Shown: positions 7,447-15,813 of the stretch, in pieces
How positions within the stretch are numbered: the stretch's first letter is position 1
How the letters are laid out: each line of letters starts with the position of its first letter
DNA from: Bacteroidales bacterium UBA5548
Lineage (GTDB): Bacteria > Bacteroidota > Bacteroidia > Bacteroidales > UBA932
Assembly (NCBI GenBank): GCA_002425935.1
Contig: DINE01000031.1
Location: 1-32,365, forward strand
Length of the DNA: 32,365 nt
Direction of reading: 5' to 3'
The notes under the pieces: model-generated
The model's database searches: none
The model's input: the letters and a program-made list of their open reading frames with translations, nothing else
Told to the model about the DNA's origin: nothing
Position numbers and translations under genes: made by a program

Positions 7447-8606
7447 TTTTGCTCGTTTTTAATTTTTTCCACACATCTTACAAAACTTTCCAGAAAAACA
7501 TCACACTCTTCAAGAGTAATGTTTAATGGCGGCAGCAACCTTATTATGTTGCTTTTTGCTCCTCCGGTAAAGATCTTTTCGGTAAAGAGCAGGCTGTCTC
7601 TTACCGGAATATATTTATCTGACATATCGATTCCAATCATAAGCCCTCTACCTCTGATATCAAGAATCACCTCTTTACCGTACCTCTCCTGTATCTTAGC
7701 AAGCTTATCCATAAGATAATCACCTGCTTCTGCAGCTTTTGCTATAAGATTTCCGCTATCAATAATATCAAGAACAGCAGTTGCTGCCGCACAAGCCAGA
7801 TGGTTTCCGCCAAATGTTGTACCCAGCATCCCTTGAACCGGAACAAAAAGTGGTGAGATTAAAGTACCTCCTATCGGGAATCCGTTACCCATACCTTTTG
7901 CAGTAGTTATAATGTCAGGTTTTATGCCTGCATGCTGATGGGCAAAAAATTTTCCGGTTCTTCCGTAACCACTCTGAACCTCATCTAAAATTAAAACAAC
8001 TCCGCATGATTTTGTCAACTCACTTAGTTCTCTCAAAAAGCCTGCCTCAGGCTCATAAATACCGGCAACACCCTGAATCCCTTCAATTATCACAGCAGCA
8101 TACTCTCCTGAATTCAGGCAGCTCTTAACAGCCTCAATATCATTAACAGGAACAAATTCCACTTTGTGATATGAGTTAAACGGGCTTACAATCTTTGGAA
8201 TATCGGTAACGGCTACGGCTCCCGAACTTCTTCCGTGAAATGCTCCCTTAAACGCCAGAATCTTTGATTTACCAGTGTGAAAAGAGGCCAGCTTAAGTGC
8301 GTTTTCATTAGCTTCGGCTCCCGAATTTGATAAAAAGAGAGAGTAGTTTTCGTATCCGCTGACCTTGCCCAGCTTAAGGGCCAGCTCTGTCTGAAGCGAA
8401 TTTATAACAGAGTTAGAGTAAAAAGATATTTTGTCCAGCTGATCTTTAACCACTTTATTGTAAACCGGATGAGCATGACCTACAGAGATAACTGCGTGTC
8501 CTCCATACATATCCAGATACTTTACACCATCTTTATCCCAGACACTGCACCCCTCTGCCTTTACAGGTTCAATCGGCCAGAGTTTATATACATCAAAAGC
8601 TTTCAT
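7443..8606 (-). CDS. argD: Acylornithine aminotransferase (ArgD)
   Basis: ArgD is a class-III PLP aminotransferase of 387 residues that converts N-acylglutamate semialdehyde to N-acylornithine using glutamate. Visible signatures are SGAEANE (95-101), ILDEVQSGYGRTG with PLP-contacting D208, and the Schiff-base lysine K237 in TTAKGMGNG. It lies 19 nt downstream of argC and overlaps argF' by 4 bp, consistent with translational coupling. The substrate is probably the N-succinyl form, by analogy with the Pro90 carbamoyltransferase. An alternative role in ornithine or GABA transamination is unlikely inside a complete arg operon. Confidence 0.93.
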   Translation of the reverse strand: MKAFDVYKLWPIEPVKAEGCSVWDKDGVKYLDMYGGHAVISVGHAHPVYNKVVKDQLDKISFYSNSVINSLQTELALKLGKVSGYENYSLFLSNSGAEANENALKLASFHTGKSKILAFKGAFHGRSSGAVAVTDIPKIVSPFNSYHKVEFVPVNDIEAVKSCLNSGEYAAVIIEGIQGVAGIYEPEAGFLRELSELTKSCGVVLILDEVQSGYGRTGKFFAHQHAGIKPDIITTAKGMGNGFPIGGTLISPLFVPVQGMLGTTFGGNHLACAAATAVLDIIDSGNLIAKAAEAGDYLMDKLAKIQERYGKEVILDIRGRGLMIGIDMSDKYIPVRDSLLFTEKIFTGGAKSNIIRLLPPLNITLEECDVFLESFVRCVEKIKNEQK

Positions 8607-8625
8607 TTAAATAATATTGATTGTT

Positions 8626-9615
8626 TTAAAATGCCGATCCCTTAAGTTTAAGTCCGGTTGCAGCATTCAGGCCGAACATAATGTTCATGTTTTGGACTGC
8701 CTGGCCTGACGCACCCTTAAGAAGGTTGTCAATTATACTTGTAATATGCCAGTATCCGTTGTGAAGCTCTATATGCAAAAGTGCCTTGTTTGTATTGACC
8801 ACCTCTTTCAGTGAGATTGGTTCGTTTGAGATATTTACAAAAAGTGAATCTTTGTAAAAATCATTAAAAAGCGAGACAATTTTTTCAACACTCAGGTTAC
8901 CGCTGGCCTTTGTATAGATACTTGCAAAAATTCCTCTTGTAAAGTCGCCCCTCATTGGAACAAAATTGATCTGAGGAACATTGTTGTTGAGGTTGCCAAG
9001 CACCTTCTTTATCTCTCCAAGGTGTTGATGCGTAAATGGCTTGTAAACAGAGATATTGGAATCTCTGTAGCTGAAGTGAGTACTATCAGAGAGGCTCTTA
9101 CCCGCGCCTGTTGAGCCGGTAATTGCGTGAATATGTATATGATCTGTTAGCTCACCGGATGATGCAAGCGGGATAAGCGCAAGAAGAATTGATGTGGCAA
9201 AACAGCCCGGATTGGCAATATACTTTGCGCTCTTAATAGTGGTCTCAGACAGCTCACACAGCCCGTAAACAAACTCTCCGTCTCTGTATTTTGAATCAAG
9301 GCGAAAATCGTTTCCCAGATCGATTATTTTACATGAGTCCGGAATTCCAATCTCGTCAAGGTATTTTTTTGACAAACCGTGCCCAAGAGTGAGAAACAGG
9401 AGATCAATATCGTGGCTCCCGCTCAGGCCTTTCAGATCTGAGACAAATCTCAGCGAAGTGTCCCCAATAAGATCTCTGTGTACAGATGAGACAGGTTCTC
9501 CTGCAAGGCTGCTGCTTAGAACTGCTGCAATCTCTACTTGAGGGTGGTTAATTAATATTCTTATTAACTCCCCTGCTGTGTATCCGGTGCCTCCGGCAAT
9601 AGCAACTTTAATCAT
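8626..9615 (-). CDS. argC: N-acyl-gamma-glutamyl-phosphate reductase (ArgC)
   Basis: ArgC reduces N-acylglutamyl phosphate to the semialdehyde with NADPH. The 329-residue protein opens with a Rossmann motif (AGGTGYTAGEL, 7-17), has the catalytic cysteine in NPGCFATS (C138), and a C-terminal half that follows the dimerisation domain of the family. Its start overlaps the argG stop by 8 bp. It lies 19 nt upstream of argD. Confidence 0.94.
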   Translation of the reverse strand: MIKVAIAGGTGYTAGELIRILINHPQVEIAAVLSSSLAGEPVSSVHRDLIGDTSLRFVSDLKGLSGSHDIDLLFLTLGHGLSKKYLDEIGIPDSCKIIDLGNDFRLDSKYRDGEFVYGLCELSETTIKSAKYIANPGCFATSILLALIPLASSGELTDHIHIHAITGSTGAGKSLSDSTHFSYRDSNISVYKPFTHQHLGEIKKVLGNLNNNVPQINFVPMRGDFTRGIFASIYTKASGNLSVEKIVSLFNDFYKDSLFVNISNEPISLKEVVNTNKALLHIELHNGYWHITSIIDNLLKGASGQAVQNMNIMFGLNAATGLKLKGSAF

Positions 9616-10798
9616 CTTTGTGTACTGAATAATAAATTTTCAAAGGGTTTGCAAGAACTTTTGTGAACCCTATAACATCCTGACCTGTAAAAGATTTATT
9701 TGCCTCTCCGTAATCTCCGAACTTACTGTTCATAAGGTCGTACTTTGTCTGGCATCCAAGAATTGAAAAGTGATATGGTCTAAGTTCAACCTCAACCTCT
9801 CCTGTGACAAATTTCTGGGTATCCTCAAGAAATGTTTCAATATTTCTCATAAGTGGCTCCAGATATTGTGCTTCGTGCATCAACTGGCCATACCAGCCGG
9901 CAAGTTGCTCCTTCCAGTAGAGTTGTCCTTTGGTAAGAATGTGTTTTTCAAGCAGATGGTGCCCTTTGATAAGAATCAGAGCTGCAGGTGCTTCAAAACC
10001 AACCCTACCCTTAATTCCAATAATAGTGTCACCAACATGAATATCTCTTCCTACTCCGTACTCGCCGCCCACCTGATTGATTTTATTGATTATCTCTACC
10101 GGTGAACCCTTCTCTCCGTTAAATGTGACAGGCTCTCCCTTTTCGAAGCCAATTTTAATTCTTAATGGCTTATCGGTCTTAACCTGCGAAGGATAAGCCT
10201 CTTCCGGCAGAACTCCGGATGAGCTGAGAGTCTCTACTCCGCCAACACTGGTTCCCCAAAGCCCCTGGTTAATAGAATATTTGGCCTTTTCCCATGAGAA
10301 TTCAAATCCCTTTTGTTTAAGATAGTCAATCTCCTCTATCCTTGAAAGTTTAAGTTCTCGGATAGGTGCCAGAACCTGAACCTCGGGGGCCATCACTTCG
10401 AAAACCAGATCAAACCTAACCTGATCATTTCCTGCACCCGTGCTTCCATGAGCTACATAGCCTGCATTAAGCTTTTTCACATGTTCCAGAACCGCTATCG
10501 CCTGAAAGACCCTCTCTGAACTAACCGACAAAGGGTATGTGGAGTTTTTTAAAATATTTCCAAACAGCAGGTATTTAATCCCTTTGCTGTAATACTCATC
10601 AATTGCATTTACATTTACATGAGATGCTGCGCCCAGCTCAAGAGCTCTCTTCTCAATTCTCAGCTCCTCTTCTTTTGAAAACCCACCTGTATTTACCATT
10701 ACGGTGTGAACCTCCAGGCCTTTTTCATGTTTAAGCCACGGAACGCAAAACGATGTATCAAGTCCGCCGCTGAACGCTAAAACAACTTTGTTATTCAT
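9608..10798 (-). CDS. argG: Argininosuccinate synthase (ArgG)
   Basis: ArgG condenses citrulline and aspartate using ATP. The 396-residue protein has the PP-loop ATP pyrophosphatase motif SGGLDTS (10-16), and GSTGAGNDQVRFD, YSINQGLWG and the C-terminal GQDVIGF segment, all usual for the family. It is the second gene of the operon, 4 nt after the GNAT gene, and overlaps argC by 8 bp. Although argG acts near the end of the pathway, it is placed near the front of the transcript. Confidence 0.95.
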   Translation of the reverse strand: MNNKVVLAFSGGLDTSFCVPWLKHEKGLEVHTVMVNTGGFSKEEELRIEKRALELGAASHVNVNAIDEYYSKGIKYLLFGNILKNSTYPLSVSSERVFQAIAVLEHVKKLNAGYVAHGSTGAGNDQVRFDLVFEVMAPEVQVLAPIRELKLSRIEEIDYLKQKGFEFSWEKAKYSINQGLWGTSVGGVETLSSSGVLPEEAYPSQVKTDKPLRIKIGFEKGEPVTFNGEKGSPVEIINKINQVGGEYGVGRDIHVGDTIIGIKGRVGFEAPAALILIKGHHLLEKHILTKGQLYWKEQLAGWYGQLMHEAQYLEPLMRNIETFLEDTQKFVTGEVEVELRPYHFSILGCQTKYDLMNSKFGDYGEANKSFTGQDVIGFTKVLANPLKIYYSVHKDD

Positions 10799-10802
10799 CT
10801 CT

Positions 10803-11429
10803 CTATTTTTTTGAAATTATTGAATTAATCTTTACCAATGGGTTAATTATAAGTGTCTTCCCGGCAGAAACCAATGCAGGAGTGATTTTTGACCTGCTCT
10901 TTTCCAACGGATCGTACAGAAGTCCGGTACAGAGGCACATCTTGTATTCGTTTCTTTTGAGAATATCTATATTCTTACACCCCTCACATCCTTTCCAGAA
11001 TTCAGGATCATCTGTCAGCTCCGAGAAGGTGACAGGCTTAAAACCAAGCTGAGTATTAAGTTTCATTACCGCCAAACCGGTAGTGATAGAAAATATCTTA
11101 GCGTCGGGATATAATTTTCTGGAAAGATTAAAAATCTTGGTTTTAACCTTTTTTGCGTAGCCCAAATGTCTGTATTTGTGCGCAATGATCAATCCGGAGT
11201 TTGCGACGAACTTACTGTGACTCCAGGTCTCAATATAGGCAAACCCCACCAGCTCCTCTCCGTCAAGCGCAATAACTGCCTTCCCGGAACTCATCTTCTC
11301 TGAAATGTACTCGGCCGACCTTTTGGCAATTCCTGTACCACGCTCCAGAGCAGAGATATACATCAGTTCACAGATTGAATCTGCGTATTTCACATGGCTT
11401 TTATCAGCCACATAAATGTTTACATTCAT
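10803..11429 (-). CDS. GNAT acyltransferase, probable N-acyl(succinyl)glutamate synthase
   Basis: This 208-residue protein has a GNAT fold in residues 1-140, with the acyl-CoA pyrophosphate loop at YRHLGYAKK (86-94). A C-terminal part carries four cysteines (C148, C151, C165, C167) in a CxxC...CxC arrangement that could bind a metal. No argA or argJ is present, yet the pathway needs an enzyme that acylates glutamate. The gene is the first of the operon. As I recall, the homologous gene beside argG in Bacteroides was identified by mutant-fitness work as the missing N-acylglutamate synthase. With the succinyl-type ArgF' downstream, succinyl-CoA is the likely donor. The GNAT assignment is firm; the donor and the role of the cysteines are inference. 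Confidence 0.75.
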   Translation of the reverse strand: MNVNIYVADKSHVKYADSICELMYISALERGTGIAKRSAEYISEKMSSGKAVIALDGEELVGFAYIETWSHSKFVANSGLIIAHKYRHLGYAKKVKTKIFNLSRKLYPDAKIFSITTGLAVMKLNTQLGFKPVTFSELTDDPEFWKGCEGCKNIDILKRNEYKMCLCTGLLYDPLEKSRSKITPALVSAGKTLIINPLVKINSIISKK

Positions 11430-11610
11430 GGTTGAATAAAACAGTATAAAAAATGTTCTTACTTGAAAATTTTACAGGAGACTATACCTGCGTAGATTAC
11501 GGTTTTTACTGTTTACCGTAATTTATAAATAGCTGCCCTTCCTAGGCACATCGTCGGACGTGTCTGTGGAAAAATGTAGAGTTTATATGGTGGCTGCTAT
11601 TTTTCATTAT
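11430..11610 (-). promoter_or_regulatory. Structured leader of the arginine operon
   Basis: About 180 nt separate the promoter at 11616-11623 from the first arg gene, unusually long for this window. On the minus strand there are three pairings. AATAGCAGCC (11601-11592) can pair with GGCAGCTATT (11537-11528) with one mismatch. ATTACGGT (11522-11515) pairs perfectly with ACCGTAAT (11503-11496) across an 11-nt loop. CAGG (11490-11487) pairs with CCTG (11478-11475), followed by AAAATTTT. A short ORF rich in late Arg codons lies inside the first pairing. No strong terminator with a long U-tract is seen, so classical attenuation is plausible but not shown. Confidence 0.5.
11542..11607 (-). CDS. Possible arginine leader peptide (21 codons)
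   Basis: A 21-codon ORF starts at ATG 11607-11605 and ends with TAG at 11544-11542. Its last codons are AGA CAC GTC CGA CGA TGT GCC TAG, so the peptide ends R-H-V-R-R-C-A, with Arg at 15, 18 and 19. It is the first ATG after the predicted promoter, only about 10 nt downstream of the -7 box, so translation would be leaderless or nearly so. Clustered Arg codons just ahead of hairpins in front of an arginine operon is the arrangement of a ribosome-stalling leader peptide. Four His codons are also present (6, 7, 14, 16), which weakens the case for pure Arg sensing. The ORF is too short for codon statistics, so this is a candidate only. Confidence 0.45.
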   Translation of the reverse strand: MKNSSHHINSTFFHRHVRRCA

Positions 11611-11615
11611 CGCGG

Positions 11616-11623
11616 CAAAGGTA
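11616..11623 (-). promoter_or_regulatory. -7 box of the arginine operon promoter
   Basis: On the minus strand TACCTTTG followed by CCGCG matches TAnnTTTG. Transcription would start near 11609. The expected -33 position (about 11643-11646) has no clear TTTG and abuts the -7 box of the divergent OPT promoter at 11646-11653. Confidence 0.55.
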
Positions 11624-11645
11624 AAAGAATTATTTATAAAAACAC

Positions 11646-11653
11646 TATCTTTG
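11646..11653 (+). promoter_or_regulatory. -7 box of the OPT/peptide-use operon promoter
   Basis: TATCTTTG matches the -7 consensus and lies 20 nt before the ATG at 11674. It is embedded in a small inverted repeat (CTATC-TTT-GATAG, 11645-11657). No good -33 box is visible 19-21 nt upstream. The region that would hold it contains the oppositely directed arg promoter. Confidence 0.5.
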
Positions 11654-11673
11654 ATAGATAAACTTACTTAATT

Positions 11674-13674
11674 ATGGAACACACAAACAGCAAGCCAAAA
11701 GGTCTGCCGGAAAACGCTTACCGCGAATTAAAAGAGGGAGAGGAGTATAAACCATTGATGTCTCCTCTTAAAACGTACCCTGAGGTTACTCCGTGGTCGG
11801 TGTTTATGGGCATTCTTATGACAATAATTTTTTCTGCAGCGGCCGCCTATCTGGGATTAAAGGTAGGTCAGGTATTTGAAGCGGCAATTCCTATTGCGAT
11901 AATTGCAGTAGGGCTATCAGGAGCGCTTAAGAGGAAAAACGCACTGGGAGAGAATATTATTATTCAATCTATCGGCGCAAGTTCAGGAGCAATTGTTGCC
12001 GGTGCAATTTTCACTCTACCTGCACTTTATATACTCCAGGCCAAATACCCTGAACTTACAGTTGATTTTGCCAAGGTATTTATGAGCTCACTCCTGGGCG
12101 GTGTGCTGGGTATTCTGTTCCTGATTCCATTCAGAAAATATTTTGTATCCGACATGCATGGAAAATATCCTTTCCCTGAAGCAACTGCAACCACACAGGT
12201 GCTTGTAAGCGGTGAGAGCGGAGGCAGCGGAGCCAAGGTCCTGCTTATCAGCGGTCTGATTGGCGGTGTTTACGACTTTATAGTCTCTACCTTCGGATAC
12301 TGGTCAGAGGTGTTTACCTCAAGAGTATTGCCTTTTGGAGAGGTCATTGCAGAGAAGGCAAAGTTTGTGTTCAAACTGAATGTTGGTACAGCTGTCCTTG
12401 GGTTAGGATACATTATCGGTCTTAAGTACTCATTTATAATAAGTCTCGGGTCGATGTTGGTCTGGTTTGTTATAATCCCGCTTATTAATCTGCTTTTTGG
12501 AGGAGAAGTTATTGACCTCATGGGCACAGGGATTGCGACAACAATATCCGAAATGTCTCCCGAACAGATTTTCCGTGACTACGGAAGACACATTGGTATC
12601 GGAGGTATTGCAACCGCCGGTGTTATAGGAATTATCCGCTCTGCAGGTATAATTAAATCGGCCTTCGGACTGGCTGCCAAAGAGCTTAAAGGTGGTACAA
12701 ATACAGCTGCAAGCACAGTCAGAACACAAAAAGATCTTCCAATGAAGATAGTTGCAATCGGAATTATTGCAACTCTTGTTGTTACCTTCCTCTTCTTCTA
12801 CTTTGGAGTTGTTGACAACCTACTGCATGCTGTAATAGCAATTGTTGTAGTAGGAGTAATAGCATTCCTGTTCACTACAGTTGCAGCAAACGCAATAGCG
12901 ATTGTCGGTACAAACCCGGTAAGCGGAATGACATTAATGACCCTGATTCTTGCCTCGGTAGTAATGGTGGCATCGGGTCTGAAAGGTACAGCCGGAATGA
13001 CTGCAGCGCTTATAATAGGAGGTGTTGTATGTACAGCTCTTTCAGTTGCAGGAGCCTTTATTACCGATCTCAAGATTGGTTACTGGCTTGGCTCGACTCC
13101 TATAAAGCAGCAATCATGGAAGTTTTTGGGTACACTTGTTGCTGCCGCAACAGTAGGGGGTGTAATGATGATTCTGAACAAAACATACGGCTTTGTTGGT
13201 GATCACGCACTCGTTGCCCCTCAGGCAAACGCAATGGCTGCTGTTATTGAGCCGCTTATGTCAGGTGGCGGAGCACCTTGGCTACTCTACGGAATAGGAG
13301 CAGTAATCTCAATCGCCCTTACATTTATTGGCGTCCCTGCACTTGCCTTCTCTTTGGGAATGTTTATCCCGCTGGAACTCAACCTCCCTCTAATGGTTGG
13401 AGGAGCAGTAGCGTGGTTTGTCTCAACCCGCAGTAAAGAGGAGAAGATCAATTCAGCGAGGAAAGAGAGAGGAACCCTTATCGCTTCAGGCTTTATTGCC
13501 GGTGGAGCACTAATGGGAGTGGTGAGCGCGCTCATACGCTTTGCAGGGTTCAACTTCACAGTTAAAGAGTGGATGGAGTCGGCACCTGCTGAATATCTGG
13601 CACTTATAATGTATGCAGCTATTATTGCCTACCTTGCCTGGGACAGCATGAGAGCTAAAGCGGATAATCAGTAA
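11674..13674 (+). CDS. OPT-family oligopeptide transporter
   Basis: This 666-residue polytopic membrane protein has about 14-16 hydrophobic segments and matches the bacterial branch of the oligopeptide transporter (OPT) family. Characteristic stretches are TPWSVFMGILMTIIFSAAAA near the N-terminus, ENIIIQSIGASSGAIVAGAI, and KYPFPEATATTQVLVSG. OPT proteins are proton-driven importers of short peptides; some relatives carry metal chelates instead. Here the co-directional genes downstream encode a peptidase T and a C-S lyase, which favours peptides as substrate. It is first in a four-gene rightward run and diverges from the arginine operon. Family assignment is secure; the substrate is inferred from context. 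Confidence 0.88.
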   Translation: MEHTNSKPKGLPENAYRELKEGEEYKPLMSPLKTYPEVTPWSVFMGILMTIIFSAAAAYLGLKVGQVFEAAIPIAIIAVGLSGALKRKNALGENIIIQSIGASSGAIVAGAIFTLPALYILQAKYPELTVDFAKVFMSSLLGGVLGILFLIPFRKYFVSDMHGKYPFPEATATTQVLVSGESGGSGAKVLLISGLIGGVYDFIVSTFGYWSEVFTSRVLPFGEVIAEKAKFVFKLNVGTAVLGLGYIIGLKYSFIISLGSMLVWFVIIPLINLLFGGEVIDLMGTGIATTISEMSPEQIFRDYGRHIGIGGIATAGVIGIIRSAGIIKSAFGLAAKELKGGTNTAASTVRTQKDLPMKIVAIGIIATLVVTFLFFYFGVVDNLLHAVIAIVVVGVIAFLFTTVAANAIAIVGTNPVSGMTLMTLILASVVMVASGLKGTAGMTAALIIGGVVCTALSVAGAFITDLKIGYWLGSTPIKQQSWKFLGTLVAAATVGGVMMILNKTYGFVGDHALVAPQANAMAAVIEPLMSGGGAPWLLYGIGAVISIALTFIGVPALAFSLGMFIPLELNLPLMVGGAVAWFVSTRSKEEKINSARKERGTLIASGFIAGGALMGVVSALIRFAGFNFTVKEWMESAPAEYLALIMYAAIIAYLAWDSMRAKADNQ

Positions 13675-13698
13675 ATTATATAAAACAGACTATATAAA

Positions 13699-14508
13699 AT
13701 GTTTGAAGGAAATTTTCTTGTAGCCTTTTCACTGACGCTTTTTGCCGGATTATCAACTGCTATCGGGAGTGCAGTGGTACTTTTATCAAAAAGGTTTTCG
13801 CCAAGATTTCTTGCCGCCTCTCTTGGATTTTCCGCAGGAGTAATGATATACATTTCACTGGTTGAGTTGTATGGCGAGGCCAGAGAGTCTCTTTCGCACC
13901 TATACGGTGGCTCAAGAGGAGATTTGTATACGCTGCTTGCATTCTTCGGAGGAATAGCACTAATTGCGATTATTGACAACCTTGTTCCGTCCGGAGAGAA
14001 CCCACACGAAATAGGAGAGCTCTCAATTAATGAAGGCAAGAAAAAAGAGGTTAGCAAAGAGGGGTTGATGAGGCTTGGGCTGATGTCGGCCTTTGCTATT
14101 GCAATTCACAACTTTCCGGAGGGTATCGCAACGTTTGTAACTGCAATGAATGACCCTAATCTGGGAATCAGCATAGCTTTTGCCGTTGCAATTCACAACA
14201 TCCCGGAGGGGATTGCAGTTGCAATACCAATTTACTATGCAACCCGAAGCAAGAGTAAAGCCTTTTGGCACTCGTTGCTGTCGGGGCTTGCCGAACCTGT
14301 GGGAGCAATTGCAGGCTATTTCCTTCTGGCCTTTCTGTTTACTGATTCGTTTGTAGGAGTAATTCTTGCAGGAGTAGCCGGAATAATGGTTTATATCTCA
14401 CTAGACGAACTCCTCCCAACGGCAGAAAAATATGGAGAGCACCACCCTGCCATACTCGGAGTTATTGCAGGAATGGCGGTAATGGGAGTAAGCCTTATTT
14501 TGATATAA
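13699..14508 (+). CDS. ZIP-family metal transporter (ZupT-like)
   Basis: The 269-residue inner-membrane protein has about eight hydrophobic segments. The two ZIP metal-binding signatures are intact: HNFPEG (137-142) and HNIPEG (166-171). A charged cytoplasmic loop (about 96-125) lies before the first signature. ZIP proteins such as ZupT import zinc and other divalent cations. It starts 24 nt after the OPT gene and is followed 47 nt later by peptidase T, a zinc enzyme, so zinc supply to the peptidase is a reasonable reading. No Zur-like operator was recognised, and metal preference cannot be told from sequence. Confidence 0.88.
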   Translation: MFEGNFLVAFSLTLFAGLSTAIGSAVVLLSKRFSPRFLAASLGFSAGVMIYISLVELYGEARESLSHLYGGSRGDLYTLLAFFGGIALIAIIDNLVPSGENPHEIGELSINEGKKKEVSKEGLMRLGLMSAFAIAIHNFPEGIATFVTAMNDPNLGISIAFAVAIHNIPEGIAVAIPIYYATRSKSKAFWHSLLSGLAEPVGAIAGYFLLAFLFTDSFVGVILAGVAGIMVYISLDELLPTAEKYGEHHPAILGVIAGMAVMGVSLILI

Positions 14509-14555
14509 CTCCATACAGTAATAAGTTTATTTGAAACAATTTGAAAAGCAATACA

Positions 14556-15785
14556 ATGAAAGAAAAAATATTAGAACGGTTTTTGAGATATATCGCAATA
14601 GAGACCACCTCTGACCCTGAATCACACAGTCAGCCAAGCACTTCAAAGCAACTGGAACTGTCAAGATTGTTGGTTAAAGAGCTGCAGGAGATGGGTGTCA
14701 GAGACGCCGCACTTGATGAGCACGGCTATGTAATGGCAACGATTCCGGCTAATACCCCTAATGTGCCTGTCATTGGTTTCATTGCACACGTAGATAGTGC
14801 GCCTGATGCTCCCGGCAGAGTAACCAATCCTCAGATAATCGAAAATTACGACGGCAAAGACATTGTGATTAACAGCGAAAAGGGGATGATCATGAAGATT
14901 GAGGAGTTCCCTGAACTGCCGGATTACAAGGGTCAGACAATCATCACAACAGACGGAACAACCCTTTTAGGGGCAGATGACAAAGCAGGAATTGCCGAGA
15001 TTATGACAGCCGTTGACTATATAATGAGCAATCCGGGCTTCCCTCACGGAGAGATTAAGATTGGATTTACCCCTGACGAAGAGATAGGACGTGGAGTTGA
15101 CAAATTTGATGTTGAAAAATTTGGAGCCAAGTACGCATACACTCTGGATGGAGGTCAGATTGGAGAACTAGAGTACGAAAACTTTAATGCCGCCTCGGCG
15201 AAAATATTTATACAGGGTAGAAACATTCACCCCGGATATGCAAAGGATAAGATGGTAAATGCAATTATTCTGGCAACGGAGTTTAACGCTCTGCTCCCTG
15301 TTGAACAAAGGCCTGAATTTACGCAACATTACGAAGGCTTTTTCCACATTATCAGATTTGATGGAACTGTAGAAGAGGCAATGATTCAGTACATTATACG
15401 CGACCACGACTCAGAGAAGTTTGAACTGAAGAAAAACCTCATAGAAGAGAGTGTTACCTACATGAACAAAAAGTACGGTGAGGGCCGTTTCAGAGTTGAG
15501 ATGAAAGATCAGTACTACAATATGCGCAAGCAGGTTGAACCTCATTACCATATTGTAGAAAAGGCAGTTCAGGCAATGGAGATGGCAGGAGTAACGCCGC
15601 AAATCAAGCCGATAAGAGGCGGTACCGATGGTGCAAGACTCTCATTTATGGGACTCCCCTGCCCCAATATCTTTGCAGGCGGGCACAACTTCCACGGAAG
15701 ATATGAGTACATACCGCTTGAGAGCATGGTAAAGGCAACCGAGGTTATTCTTAATATTGTAAAATTATACTCTGAGGGCAAATAA
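14556..15785 (+). CDS. pepT: Peptidase T (tripeptide aminopeptidase)
   Basis: PepT is a cytosolic M20 zinc peptidase that removes the N-terminal residue from tripeptides. The 409-residue product matches E. coli PepT along its whole length: IAHVDSAPDAPG (metal-binding His/Asp), TTDGTTLLGADDKAGIAEIM, FTPDEEIGRG, NFNAAS, KPIRGGTDGA, and GGHNFHG near the end. I chose the ATG at 14556; a TTG at 14541 would add five residues with no homology support. The gene lies in the OPT-ZIP-PepT-PatB run, and peptide import followed by hydrolysis is the evident logic. Confidence 0.95.
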   Translation: MKEKILERFLRYIAIETTSDPESHSQPSTSKQLELSRLLVKELQEMGVRDAALDEHGYVMATIPANTPNVPVIGFIAHVDSAPDAPGRVTNPQIIENYDGKDIVINSEKGMIMKIEEFPELPDYKGQTIITTDGTTLLGADDKAGIAEIMTAVDYIMSNPGFPHGEIKIGFTPDEEIGRGVDKFDVEKFGAKYAYTLDGGQIGELEYENFNAASAKIFIQGRNIHPGYAKDKMVNAIILATEFNALLPVEQRPEFTQHYEGFFHIIRFDGTVEEAMIQYIIRDHDSEKFELKKNLIEESVTYMNKKYGEGRFRVEMKDQYYNMRKQVEPHYHIVEKAVQAMEMAGVTPQIKPIRGGTDGARLSFMGLPCPNIFAGGHNFHGRYEYIPLESMVKATEVILNIVKLYSEGK

Positions 15786-15813
15786 TATACTGAGTATAAA
15801 TAAGTTTTAAGTG

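Noticed and set aside
11430..11610. Known riboswitch class (for example cobalamin type) in the arg leader
   Set aside because: I could not find any conserved core of a known class; the Arg-rich short ORF and simple hairpins explain the region better.
12027..13559. Several long minus-strand open frames inside the OPT transporter gene
   Set aside because: They are antisense to a well-supported gene, their translations have no recognisable motifs, and their codon pattern mirrors the sense gene.
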